DNA of 8,313 nucleotides from Flavobacteriales bacterium (GCA_002730985.1 PCBP01000026.1:1-8313); one strand, 5' to 3'; shown: positions 1-7,211, counted from the first letter of the stretch. A program made the numbers and translations. Notes: generated by a model not told the origin, from the sequence alone.

Positions 1-1
1 T

Positions 2-493
2 AAAACATCTTGGAGTGATTTGCAATGGAGTTTTAATGACGCATTGTTTGGTTTTATTCCAGGGTCTTTAGGGGAAACATCTTTTATTGCGATATTAATA
101 GGGGCTTTAATATTAATTTTTTCTGGAGTAGGAAGTTGGAGAATCATGATATCTACATTTATAGGCGGGTATTTGACAGCTTTATTATTTAATCTATGGG
201 GCGTTAATTTATTAATGAGCACGCCAGCTCATATCCATCTTCTAATTGGTGGTTTTGCTTTTGGTGCTGTATTTATGACAACAGATCCAGTAACTGCTAC
301 ACAGACTAACAAAGGCAAGATTATATATGGTTTATTAATTGGGTTCTTTGCAATTGTTATTAGAGTTTTTAATCCTGCTTATCCAGAAGGAATGATGTTA
401 GCTATATTATTAATGAATGTATTTGCACCACTGATTGATCATTATATAGTTGGAGCAAATATTAAAAAGAGATTAAACAGAGTAAAAGCATAA
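2..493 (+). CDS. nqrB: Na+-translocating NADH:quinone oxidoreductase subunit B, C-terminal part (5' end cut by window)
   Basis: NqrB is the large integral membrane subunit of Na+-NQR. It carries one covalent FMN and riboflavin and forms part of the Na+ and quinone pathway. The reading frame is open to the window edge, so this is a partial gene with 163 codons visible, about the last 40% of a typical roughly 400-residue NqrB. The visible part has five hydrophobic segments and family hallmarks: PGSLGETS, SWRIM, HLLIGGFAFGAVFMTTDPV, RVFNPAYPEGMMLAILL and NVFAPLIDH. The FMN-attachment threonine and the determinants of quinone-site inhibitors lie upstream, outside the window. A TTG at 20 could be taken as a start, but the frame upstream (TSWSD before it) continues family-like sequence, so it is internal. 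The TAA stop is 4 bases before nqrC. Identification is very secure. Confidence 0.96.
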   Translation, partial: KTSWSDLQWSFNDALFGFIPGSLGETSFIAILIGALILIFSGVGSWRIMISTFIGGYLTALLFNLWGVNLLMSTPAHIHLLIGGFAFGAVFMTTDPVTATQTNKGKIIYGLLIGFFAIVIRVFNPAYPEGMMLAILLMNVFAPLIDHYIVGANIKKRLNRVKA

Positions 494-497
494 ATTT

Positions 498-1262
498 ATG
501 AATGTAGATAGTAATTCGTATACTTTTGGTTTTGCAACAATGATGGTAGTTATTGTTGCAGCATTACTTTCATATGCTGCAATTGAATTAAAGCCTTTTC
601 AAGACACAAATATAGAATTAGAGAAACAACAAAATATTTTAAGTTCAATTGGTGTTGATGTGCAAAGAGACTTGGCAAAAGAAGTGTATTCTAAATATAT
701 TAAGCAGGAAATAGTGCTAAATTATAAAGGAGAAGAAGTAGATGGTGATGCATTTGAAATTGAGTTGAAGAAAGAACTTAAAAAAGCAAATTCAGATCAA
801 GTACTGCCTTTATTTATCAGTAATGTTGATGGTTTTAAACAATATATTATTCCACTTAGAGGTAAAGGATTATGGGGCCCAATTTGGGGTTTTATTGCTT
901 TAGAGGAAGATTTAAATACTGTTTATGGAGCGGTTTTTGATCATAAAGGTGAGACCCCAGGACTTGGTGCTGAGATTAATCAATCATTTTTTCAAGAGCC
1001 TTTTATTGGTAAATCAATTTTTGATGGAGAAACCTTTAAATCTATTAGAGTAGTTAAAGGAGGTGCTCCTGAAGGGGACAATTATGCGGTAGATGGAATC
1101 TCTGGGGGGACTATTACATCTGATGGGGTCACTGATATGCTCCTAGAAAGATTAAATATGTATTTGCCGTATATTACAAGATTGAAAACTGAGATGGAAG
1201 AAGAGAAGATAATAACTGAGATAGATTCAGCTTTAATATTAAATGATTCATTAATACAATAA
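498..1262 (+). CDS. nqrC: Na+-NQR subunit C, covalent FMN-binding
   Basis: NqrC is anchored by one N-terminal membrane helix and holds a covalently bound FMN that passes electrons within Na+-NQR. The 254-residue product has a hydrophobic segment at about residues 11-29, followed by a soluble domain with the family motif LWGPIWGFIAL (125-135) and HKGETPGLGAEI (149-160). The flavinylation motif is DGISGGTITS (199-208). By family precedent FMN is esterified to Thr205, encoded at 1110-1112. The more usual motif is S/T-G-A-T, so a glycine here replaces the alanine. The tail after the motif (about residues 225-254) is rich in Glu and Ile. ATG at 498 starts 4 bases after the nqrB stop, with no clear Shine-Dalgarno, which is normal in Bacteroidota. 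ApbE encoded downstream is the expected flavin transferase. Confidence 0.95.
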   Translation: MNVDSNSYTFGFATMMVVIVAALLSYAAIELKPFQDTNIELEKQQNILSSIGVDVQRDLAKEVYSKYIKQEIVLNYKGEEVDGDAFEIELKKELKKANSDQVLPLFISNVDGFKQYIIPLRGKGLWGPIWGFIALEEDLNTVYGAVFDHKGETPGLGAEINQSFFQEPFIGKSIFDGETFKSIRVVKGGAPEGDNYAVDGISGGTITSDGVTDMLLERLNMYLPYITRLKTEMEEEKIITEIDSALILNDSLIQ

Positions 1263-1266
1263 GATT

Positions 1267-1911
1267 ATGAGTAAAGACTCCTTATTCTCAAAGAAGAACA
1301 GAAAGTTATTGAGTGACCCACTTGATGATAATAATCCAATTACAGTACAAGTACTTGGAATTTGCTCTGCTTTAGCTATTACAGTACAATTAAAACCAGC
1401 TGTTGTTATGGCTTTGTCAGTTTTAGTTGTGCTTTCGGTTGCTAATGTAGTAGTTTCTTTAATGAGAAAGATGATTCCTTCAAGAATTCGAATTATTGTT
1501 TTTCTTGTTGTAATTGCTGCACTTGTAATTTTAGTTGATCAAGTTCTGAAAGCATTTGTATATGATGTGAGCAAGGAATTATCAGTGTTTGTAGGATTAA
1601 TTATTACCAATTGTATTATTTGTGGAAGATTAGAAGCTTTTGCAATGGCTAATCCTCCTGGAAAAGCTTTTCTTGATGGATTAGGTAATTCTTTTGGTTA
1701 TGGAATAATATTAATAATTGTAGCTTTTTTTAGAGAACTCTTAGGGGCAGGAACATTATATGGATATCCTGTTTTAGAAAAGCTTGGACTGTATAATCTT
1801 GGTTATGAAAATAATGGAATGATGATTTTGCCACCAATGGCTTTAGTTACAGTTGGAGTTTTAATATGGTGGCAAAGGTCTAGAAATGAAAAATTAATAG
1901 AAAACAATTAA
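1267..1911 (+). CDS. nqrD: Na+-NQR subunit D, membrane Fe-centre subunit
   Basis: NqrD is an integral membrane subunit that pairs with NqrE. Each contributes two cysteines to an intramembrane iron centre (described as Fe or 2Fe-2S in Vibrio) that relays electrons between NqrF and NqrC. The 214-residue product, of usual length, has about six hydrophobic stretches. The two expected ligands are visible: Cys33 in [10 protein letters not shown] and Cys116 in [10 protein letters not shown] further Cys119 sits three residues after the second ligand. Other family motifs are [13 protein letters not shown] (123-135), FRELLGAGT (155-163) and the C-terminal ILPPMAL. ATG at 1267 follows the nqrC stop by 4 bases, and the stop codon overlaps the nqrE start by one base (TAATG), so the two subunits are probably translationally coupled. 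Confidence 0.96.
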   Translation: MSKDSLFSKKNRKLLSDPLDDNNPITVQVLGICSALAITVQLKPAVVMALSVLVVLSVANVVVSLMRKMIPSRIRIIVFLVVIAALVILVDQVLKAFVYDVSKELSVFVGLIITNCIICGRLEAFAMANPPGKAFLDGLGNSFGYGIILIIVAFFRELLGAGTLYGYPVLEKLGLYNLGYENNGMMILPPMALVTVGVLIWWQRSRNEKLIENN

Positions 1912-2528
1912 TGGAAGAGTTAGCAAATATTTTTATTAAGTCAATATTTATTGACAATATGGTTTTTGCCTATTTCTTAGGTATGTGCTCATATTTAGCA
2001 ATATCAAAGACAGTTAGGACTTCTGTTGGAATGGGTGCTGCCGTTATTTTTGTGCTAGGAATTACAATACCTTTCAATTATTTATTAGAAAAATGGGTTT
2101 TAAAAGAAGGTGCGCTAGTGTGGATATCTGATGATTTTTTAAATATTGACTTGTCTTTTCTTTCATTTATTATGTTTATAGCAGTAATTGCTTCTATGGT
2201 TCAATTAGTTGAAATGGTGATTGAAAAATTCTCTCCAACTTTATATAGTTCTTTGGGTATTTTCTTGCCTCTTATAGCTGTAAATTGTGCGATTTTAGGT
2301 GGCTCCTTATTTATGCAGGAACGTGATTATTCTACTATTATTGAGGCTACTGTATTTGGTCTTGGATCTGGTGTTGGTTGGTTTTTAGCAATTGTTGGTA
2401 TAGCAGCTATAAGGGAGAAGATAAGATATTCAAATGTACCTCCGGCTTTAAGAGGTTTAGGCATTACTTATATAATTACTGGTTTAATGGGTATAGCTTT
2501 TATGAGCTTTATGGGTATTAAGTTATAA
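1911..2528 (+). CDS. nqrE: Na+-NQR subunit E, membrane Fe-centre subunit
   Basis: NqrE is the structural partner and paralogue of NqrD and forms the other half of the intramembrane iron site and Na+ path. The 205-residue product has about six hydrophobic segments. It shows the paired ligand cysteines at Cys26 (FLGMCSYLA) and Cys126 ([12 protein letters not shown]). Other recognisable family blocks are [12 protein letters not shown] (13-24), ISKTVRTS (31-38), SLGIFLPLI (114-122) and [10 protein letters not shown] (176-185). Its ATG uses the last base of the nqrD stop, which supports coupled, equimolar synthesis of the two pseudosymmetric subunits. The start is secure because the N-terminal helix beginning at ATG 1911 matches the family architecture. 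Nothing in the protein looks degraded. Confidence 0.96.
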   Translation: MEELANIFIKSIFIDNMVFAYFLGMCSYLAISKTVRTSVGMGAAVIFVLGITIPFNYLLEKWVLKEGALVWISDDFLNIDLSFLSFIMFIAVIASMVQLVEMVIEKFSPTLYSSLGIFLPLIAVNCAILGGSLFMQERDYSTIIEATVFGLGSGVGWFLAIVGIAAIREKIRYSNVPPALRGLGITYIITGLMGIAFMSFMGIKL

Positions 2529-2546
2529 CTGTAAATATTATAAAGT

Positions 2547-3869
2547 ATGATATTATTAAGTGCATTAACTGTAAAAACAATTCTAAGTAGTATAGTAGTT
2601 TTCTTATTTGTGATACTTACATTGGTAGGAATGTTACTTTTTGTGAAAACAAAATTATCTCCTTCAGGTAAAATTAAAATCATGATTAATGGGGAGAAGG
2701 AGCTTTCAGTTAATGGGGGAGGTACTTTGCTGTCAGTATTATCTAACGAAGGTATCTTCTTGCCTTCAGCTTGTGGTGGTGGCGGTACGTGTGTCCAGTG
2801 TACTTGTCAGGTTAATAGTGGTGGTGGTGGTATTTTACCAACAGAAGAGCCTCACTTTTCTAGAAAGAAAATTGCAGAGAATTGGCGCTTAGGTTGTCAG
2901 GTAAAGGTTAAGGAAGATATGGATATAACAATCCCTGAAGAAGTATTTGGTGTTAAAGAATGGGAAGCTACAGTTGTTTCAAATTATAATGTAGCCACTT
3001 ATATTAAGGAGTTTATTGTGGAAATACCTAAAGATATGGAGTACTTAGCTGGTGGATATATTCAAATAAAAATTCCAGAAGGTGAAGTTAAATATTCTGA
3101 GATGGATATTGTAGCACATCCTACTGATCACCCTGGAGAACCAGATAAATTTGAAAAGGATTGGGCAGAAGGAACATATGCTATAAGGAATCTTGTTATG
3201 AAAAATGATGAAGAAATTGTAAGAGCATATTCTATGGCTTCATTTCCTGCAGAAGGTAAAAGAATTATGCTTAATGTTAGGGTTGCTGCACCACCATGGG
3301 ATAGAGATAAAAATGCTTGGGCAGATGTTAATCCTGGAATTGCTTCATCTTATATTTTTGGATTGAAAGAGGGAGATAAGGTAACTATTTCTGGACCTTA
3401 TGGTGAGTTTTTTATTAACGACTCAGAAGCTGAAATGTTATATATTGGAGGAGGTGCTGGAATGGCCCCTATGCGTTCCCATCTATATGAGTTGTTTAGA
3501 ACTATTAAGACAGGAAGAAAGGTTACTTTCTTTTATGGTGGGAGATCAAGAGCTGAACTTTTTTACATTCATTACTTTAGAGATCTTGAGAAAGATTTCT
3601 CAAACTTTAAGTTTCATCTTGTATTATCAGATGCCTTGCCTGAAGATAACTGGGTTGAGAAAAAGAGTTTAGATGATACTGAAGGCGATGGTTTTACTGG
3701 TTTTGTGCACCAAGTAGTTATTGATAAATTTTTATCTAAGCATGAAGAGCCAGAAGACATTGAACTGTATTTCTGTGGCCCTCCACTTATGAATCAAGCT
3801 GTGCTTAAAATGGCTGATGATTGGGGAATACCTGACGAGAATGTTCGTTTTGATGACTTTGGTGGCTAA
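2547..3869 (+). CDS. nqrF: Na+-NQR subunit F, NADH dehydrogenase (2Fe-2S and FAD)
   Basis: NqrF is the electron entry point of Na+-NQR: it oxidises NADH in the cytoplasm through FAD and a [2Fe-2S] cluster. The 440-residue product has one N-terminal membrane helix (about 8-33), then a ferredoxin domain with ligands Cys76, Cys82, Cys85 and Cys117 (C-x5-C-x2-C plus a distal C). An extra Cys87 makes a CTC pair. The ferredoxin-reductase part follows: RAYSMAS at 227-233 for FAD binding, GGGAGMAPMRS at 301-311 for nucleotide binding, FFYGGRSRAEL at 328-338, and YFCGPPLMN at 408-416 with Cys410 at the NADH site. It ends in FDDFGG, an aromatic-rich terminus typical of the family. Vibrio NqrF is nearer 408 residues, so this one is somewhat longer. 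ATG at 2547 is 18 bases after the nqrE stop. Confidence 0.96.
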   Translation: MILLSALTVKTILSSIVVFLFVILTLVGMLLFVKTKLSPSGKIKIMINGEKELSVNGGGTLLSVLSNEGIFLPSACGGGGTCVQCTCQVNSGGGGILPTEEPHFSRKKIAENWRLGCQVKVKEDMDITIPEEVFGVKEWEATVVSNYNVATYIKEFIVEIPKDMEYLAGGYIQIKIPEGEVKYSEMDIVAHPTDHPGEPDKFEKDWAEGTYAIRNLVMKNDEEIVRAYSMASFPAEGKRIMLNVRVAAPPWDRDKNAWADVNPGIASSYIFGLKEGDKVTISGPYGEFFINDSEAEMLYIGGGAGMAPMRSHLYELFRTIKTGRKVTFFYGGRSRAELFYIHYFRDLEKDFSNFKFHLVLSDALPEDNWVEKKSLDDTEGDGFTGFVHQVVIDKFLSKHEEPEDIELYFCGPPLMNQAVLKMADDWGIPDENVRFDDFGG

Positions 3870-3908
3870 GATGTAGTTCCATTTATTATTAATTTTCTTA
3901 ACAATTTT

Positions 3909-3916
3909 TATCTTTG
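3909..3916 (+). promoter_or_regulatory. possible -7 element upstream of apbE
   Basis: TATCTTTG fits the Bacteroidota -7 consensus TAnnTTTG and lies in the 53-base gap between nqrF and apbE. No TTG/TTTG -33 partner at 17-23 bases is seen upstream. The motif ends only 6 bases before the ATG at 3923, which would leave almost no leader. Such motifs are common by chance in AT-rich DNA, so read-through from nqrF remains the simpler source of apbE mRNA. Confidence 0.2.
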
Positions 3917-3922
3917 TTCATC

Positions 3923-4921
3923 ATGAGAATCATTTGCTATCTATTTGTTTTAATTTTTTTTTCTTGTTCATCTTCTGATAGCAATATTTTAGTAGTTAAT
4001 TCAGGAGAGGCACAGGGCAGCTATTATCACATTAAATATATGTCAAATAATGGTTTGGATTACCATTCAGATATAGATAGTCTGCTTATGGAAGTAGATA
4101 GTTCTCTTTCTATTTATAAACGCTATTCTTTAGTTTCAAGATTAAATAGCGGAGAACAATTAAGAACCGATTCTTTCTTTAATACTGTTTTTATGGCATC
4201 TCAGAAAGTATTTTTAGAAAGTGAAGGTAATTTTGATTGTTCTGTTTCTCCTCTTTTGAGTGCTTGGGGGTTCTATAAGGATAAGTTAGGAGATTCTATT
4301 GTTGTTGATTCTGCAAAGTTTAGAAGTATTTTACTTGATATTGGTTTTGATAAGATCAAATTAATTGGAGACTCATTAGTTCTTCCGAGAAATATGTCTT
4401 TAGATTTTAATGCGCTTGCACAAGGTTTTACAGTTGATTTAATTGCTCACTATTTAGAGAGTAAAGGTGTTGTAAACTATTTGATTGAAGTTGGAGGTGA
4501 AATTATAGCAAAAGGAATGAATGATGATGGTGATATATGGCGTGTTGGTGTTGATAAGCCATTAGCATCTATAGATGCTAATGATCGCTTTCAGTTTATA
4601 CTAAATTTAGAAAACAAAGCATTAGCTACATCAGGAAACTATCGTAAATTTTATGAGATGGGTGGGGTTAAGTATTCTCATACAATTAGTCCTTTCACTG
4701 GTTTTCCTGCACAAAATAACTTATTGAGTGTAACAGTGATTCATGATAATTGCATGTTAGCTGATGCTTATGCTACTGCATTTATGGTGATGGGTTTAAA
4801 GCAAACAAAGCAATTTGTTGCACAACATGCTGATATTGAAATTTACTTAGTTTATATAGGAAAAGATGGAGATTGGAAGACTTATATTAGTAAAAAAATG
4901 TCAGAGCGCCTGATCAACTAG
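3923..4921 (+). CDS. apbE: FAD:protein FMN transferase (ApbE family), predicted lipoprotein
   Basis: ApbE-family enzymes use FAD and Mg2+ to attach FMN to a threonine hydroxyl of target proteins; NqrB and NqrC, encoded just upstream, are the evident targets. From ATG 3923 the product is 332 residues. It begins with a short hydrophobic signal (MRIICYLFVLIFFSC) followed by a Ser-rich stretch, which suggests a lipoprotein with lipidated Cys15, although FFSC is not a textbook lipobox. Family features include RLNSGE (73-78), FDCSVSPL (104-111), LDFNALAQGFTVD (160-172, metal and flavin region), EVGGEI (189-194), TSGNYRKF (236-243), SHTISPFTGFPA (252-263) and ADAYATAF (280-287). A TTG nine bases upstream in frame would lengthen the product by three residues, but the ATG gives the cleaner signal peptide. 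The gene follows nqrF by 53 bases and converges on nqrM with a 2-base gap. Confidence 0.93.
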   Translation: MRIICYLFVLIFFSCSSSDSNILVVNSGEAQGSYYHIKYMSNNGLDYHSDIDSLLMEVDSSLSIYKRYSLVSRLNSGEQLRTDSFFNTVFMASQKVFLESEGNFDCSVSPLLSAWGFYKDKLGDSIVVDSAKFRSILLDIGFDKIKLIGDSLVLPRNMSLDFNALAQGFTVDLIAHYLESKGVVNYLIEVGGEIIAKGMNDDGDIWRVGVDKPLASIDANDRFQFILNLENKALATSGNYRKFYEMGGVKYSHTISPFTGFPAQNNLLSVTVIHDNCMLADAYATAFMVMGLKQTKQFVAQHADIEIYLVYIGKDGDWKTYISKKMSERLIN

Positions 4922-4923
4922 AC

Positions 4924-5121
4924 TCATTCATTTTTACATTTTTCCTCAGGTTTTGCGCCACATAATCCACAAGGCTCTCCTTCTGTATTTATTAATGGGT
5001 TCTGACTAGCACATGTTCCGGCAAACTCTCCATTTCTTTTTAATAAGATTTTCACTCCAATACCAGCAATTACAAATGTCATCAGAAAAAGAGTAATTAG
5101 GAAAAGTGTTGAGAATTGCAT
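4924..5121 (-). CDS. nqrM: Na+-NQR maturation protein NqrM (DUF539)
   Basis: NqrM is a small single-span membrane protein that in Vibrio is required for assembly of active Na+-NQR, with a proposed role in iron delivery to the NqrD/NqrE centre. The 65-residue product fits the family. It has a hydrophobic N-terminal helix (about residues 5-27), a basic KILLKRN junction, then a cysteine-bearing tail with Cys37 (GTCASQNP), Cys51 and Cys54 (EPCGLCG) and Cys62. The usual arrangement is nqrF-apbE-nqrM in one direction. Here the gene is inverted and runs tail-to-tail into apbE, with stops only 2 bases apart. Its start lies 32 bases after the stop of the exported-protein gene on the same strand, so read-through from that gene is possible. 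No TAnnTTTG element is visible just upstream of it, but a perfect inverted repeat abuts its ATG. Confidence 0.9.
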   Translation of the reverse strand: MQFSTLFLITLFLMTFVIAGIGVKILLKRNGEFAGTCASQNPLINTEGEPCGLCGAKPEEKCKNE

Positions 5122-5137
5122 TGTAAATTATTTTACA
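5122..5137. repeat. perfect 6+6 inverted repeat abutting the nqrM start
   Basis: On the minus strand the bases immediately before the nqrM ATG read TGTAAA-ATAA-TTTACA, a perfect 6-base inverted repeat with a 4-base spacer. It could be an operator for a dimeric regulator or a weak A/U-rich hairpin at the ribosome binding region. The half-sites loosely resemble those of Rex/CRP-like regulators, but this is shape resemblance only. A chance origin in AT-rich DNA is possible. Confidence 0.35.
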
Positions 5138-5153
5138 CTTAATTTATGTGATC

Positions 5154-7136
5154 TTATCTAGTAATTGTTATTCTTTTAATTGTAGTTCTATTCTCTGCTG
5201 ATAATTTTATAAGATAGATGCCATTATTAAGTGATGCGGTATTAATACTGTTTGTGTATTTTGATGATAAGACTAATTGACCAAAAGCATTAAATATATT
5301 AACTGTTGAATAGGCGCCTTTAATATTTAATATATCTTTTGCAGGGTTAGGGGAAATAACAATGTCATCTCTACTTTCATTTATAGTGGTTGTAGATGAT
5401 TCGTTAATTTCAATATCATCTATATATAAATTATTACCACCTCCACATATTCCTTTAAAAGCAATCATTACTTCAGAATTTCCATCATATGCACTTAAAT
5501 CTACAATATCTGTTGCCCAGTCAGATGCATTAGGATAAAAATTTCCTGATGTTGAGACAGGATTGGTAGTTGCTAGATTAGGTCCTGCAAGTTGAGAGAC
5601 TAAGTCCCATGTAGATCCACAATCTGTCGAGACTAGAAGTTGTAATTGATTATTATCGAATCCAGTTGCTTGAGCATGTGCATATGAGTATGTTATCTGG
5701 TTTCCTGTTGAATTAGAGAAGTCAAGTTTCTCAAAAAGCAACTCGGCATTCTCTCCAGCAGACATCTGGCAAAATTGCCATCTAAATGAGTTCTGACTAT
5801 TACCATATCCTCCAGAGTTTGGACCTGGCCATGTTGCATCAATTATAAATACTCTATGTCCTTGTGGGTTTATAAGTAGAGCATTATTAGGAGCTGGTGT
5901 CTGGTTAGCATAGCCTTCAAATCCTTCTATATGAGAAGTGGCAAATGCAGTAGGAGAAATAGTGTTGAAAGCACCAGAGCTTGCTAGATTATTATTAGGA
6001 ACATTATCAATGAATGAAGTGCCTGATAGAGCATCAGAACTATATGTAATAGTGTTTTCCCCAGATGGGACGGTAGTAGCAGGGAATGTGATTGTAGTAT
6101 TTGCACCTGGAGCTAAAGCAGTGTAAACAGCTTGTGTTACAGGAGTGTTTTGATTCAGAGTATAGCTTACTTCAAAAGTATCTACAGCTATCGAACTATT
6201 ATTAGTTACAGTAATTTCAGGGGTGATATTGTTATCACATAGTGATGTTGGTATGGTCATATTAGTAGCTGCACTTAGATCAATTAAATTCACTCCTGGG
6301 GGCACTATATGCGTCATATTTCCCATATCTCCATTTATAATTTCTTGATTACCTTCAGACATAAAAACAACTACCTCTAAATTAAAAAGATCGTATACTA
6401 CCCCAGCTAAATTAGTAGGGATTGTGTAATTATAAGTGTTTTGAAAGACAGAACCTGTTGTTGTAGGGGTAACATTCTCTCCCCATTGTCCAGTTAGAAG
6501 ATGCCTTAACATATGCTGGTGATTATAATTCCCATTTGGAAGTACCTGTGTTGGATTATTTGAAGCTCCAGTTTGAGGTCCTTCTACATTATTTTGTAAT
6601 AATGCAACATGGATCTTATTTGTTGATACGATACTATTATCTGTATAGTATGCTTCAACATTTACGGTTAATTCTCTGGTGCTTATATCAATAGTTGCTT
6701 CAGCAGCTACATTAACACATGATGGTAGTGGTAGTATTTGATTACCTCCTGCTTGCCAATCTCCTCTGCTCATAGCTGTCCCAGTTCCATTCTGTTGTAG
6801 ACCAGGGAACTCATGTCTATTTACAGTTCCAGCAGGGTAGCCAGCTAAATTAGTTTGCCCCGCAATTGCAGATCCGAAAGATGTCCGAAAATCTGGATCA
6901 CCACCATTTGGGCTAGCATATGATCCAGTATGGATATTAATTAGCACCACATCTCCAGGATTTGCATCATGTAGTTGTTGTGCTTTTAGATGTCCATCTG
7001 GACAGTTTACACAATAGATACCAGTAAATTCCTCAAGTATGATATTTCTATTTTCTGGTGTTGTATTAACAAATATTTGTCCTGTCATCATTGATGATAA
7101 TCCTAGCGCTAATAGAGTAAGTATCTGCTTCTTCAT
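5154..7136 (-). CDS. exported Omp28/thioredoxin-like multidomain protein with type IX secretion sorting domain
   Basis: The 660-residue product starts with a signal peptide (MKKQILTLLALGLSSMMTGQ, likely cleavage near residue 19-20). Residues about 28-285 resemble the Omp28-like family: the opening RNIILEEFTGIYCVNCP has the thioredoxin-type EEFTG..C-x2-C pattern (Cys42, Cys45), followed by VVLINIHTG and GYPAGTVNR. Residues about 300-390 look like a CARDB-type beta domain (TVTNNSS, NTITYSSD). Residues about 400-578 look like a jelly-roll or choice-of-anchor J module, with paired aromatic and Asp motifs ending in NNLYIDDIEI. The final 67 residues (594-660) are a Por/type IX type A sorting domain: ISPNPAKD, IFNAFGQLV, LNNGIYLIKL. 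The protein is therefore predicted to cross the outer membrane and stay at the cell surface or be released. The natural substrate is unknown; the CxxC could act in thiol-disulfide exchange or simply be structural. Confidence 0.85.
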   Translation of the reverse strand: MKKQILTLLALGLSSMMTGQIFVNTTPENRNIILEEFTGIYCVNCPDGHLKAQQLHDANPGDVVLINIHTGSYASPNGGDPDFRTSFGSAIAGQTNLAGYPAGTVNRHEFPGLQQNGTGTAMSRGDWQAGGNQILPLPSCVNVAAEATIDISTRELTVNVEAYYTDNSIVSTNKIHVALLQNNVEGPQTGASNNPTQVLPNGNYNHQHMLRHLLTGQWGENVTPTTTGSVFQNTYNYTIPTNLAGVVYDLFNLEVVVFMSEGNQEIINGDMGNMTHIVPPGVNLIDLSAATNMTIPTSLCDNNITPEITVTNNSSIAVDTFEVSYTLNQNTPVTQAVYTALAPGANTTITFPATTVPSGENTITYSSDALSGTSFIDNVPNNNLASSGAFNTISPTAFATSHIEGFEGYANQTPAPNNALLINPQGHRVFIIDATWPGPNSGGYGNSQNSFRWQFCQMSAGENAELLFEKLDFSNSTGNQITYSYAHAQATGFDNNQLQLLVSTDCGSTWDLVSQLAGPNLATTNPVSTSGNFYPNASDWATDIVDLSAYDGNSEVMIAFKGICGGGNNLYIDDIEINESSTTTINESRDDIVISPNPAKDILNIKGAYSTVNIFNAFGQLVLSSKYTNSINTASLNNGIYLIKLSAENRTTIKRITITR

Positions 7137-7163
7137 AAGAATAAGGTTTGGTTTTATATTCTA

Positions 7164-7171
7164 CAAATTTA
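7164..7171 (-). promoter_or_regulatory. -7 promoter-like element for the exported-protein gene
   Basis: On the minus strand this reads TAAATTTG, an exact match to the Bacteroidota TAnnTTTG -7 consensus, and predicts a start of transcription about 20 bases before the ATG at 7136. No convincing TTG/TTTG -33 partner is visible at the expected distance, so support rests on the -7 element and its placement in a divergent intergenic region. Confidence 0.45.
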
Positions 7172-7203
7172 ATAAAAAATGATTAAATAAGTATCTATAT
7201 AAT

Positions 7204-7211
7204 TATGTTTG
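7204..7211 (+). promoter_or_regulatory. -7 promoter-like element for mazG
   Basis: TATGTTTG matches TAnnTTTG exactly and sits 19 bases before the mazG ATG at 7231, predicting a leader of about a dozen bases. The upstream -33 region has no clear TTG at the usual 17-23 base spacing. It lies in the 94-base divergent spacer shared with the exported-protein gene. Confidence 0.45.

Noticed and set aside
20..22. TTG as a start codon for nqrB
   Set aside because: The frame is open upstream to the window edge and reads family-like sequence; NqrB is about 400 residues, so this is the interior of a truncated gene.
2468..2683. Minus-strand open frame of 71 codons
   Set aside because: It lies antisense to the end of nqrE and start of nqrF, is dominated by low-complexity Ile/Asn residues and resembles no family I know.
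2772..2832. GGT-rich near-repeats that look like a microsatellite
   Set aside because: They encode the conserved CGGGGTC and SGGGG segments around the [2Fe-2S] site of NqrF, so protein constraint explains them.
2689..2892. Plus-strand open frame in an alternative frame inside nqrF
   Set aside because: It overlaps the conserved ferredoxin domain of nqrF in another frame; its Val/Ser-rich sequence follows from the GGT-rich codons.
3400..3672. Plus-strand open frame of 90 codons in an alternative frame inside nqrF
   Set aside because: It overlaps the NADH-binding part of nqrF, which is clearly the coding frame.
3914..3916. TTG start for apbE giving three more N-terminal residues
   Set aside because: ATG at 3923 gives a compact signal peptide with a basic second residue and is the more usual start codon; the TTG also overlaps the possible TATCTTTG element.
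3870..3922. Possible terminator after nqrF
   Set aside because: The region is A/T-rich with T-runs but has no GC stem, so it does not support an intrinsic terminator.
4905..4960. Search for a bidirectional terminator between apbE and nqrM
   Set aside because: No stable inverted repeat followed by a T-run is visible; CCTCAGG at about 4945 is too short and lacks a loop.
5938..6126. Plus-strand open frame antisense to the exported-protein gene
   Set aside because: It is fully inside the 660-codon gene, and its Val/Ala/Gly-rich sequence reflects the reverse of Thr/Asn-rich codons.
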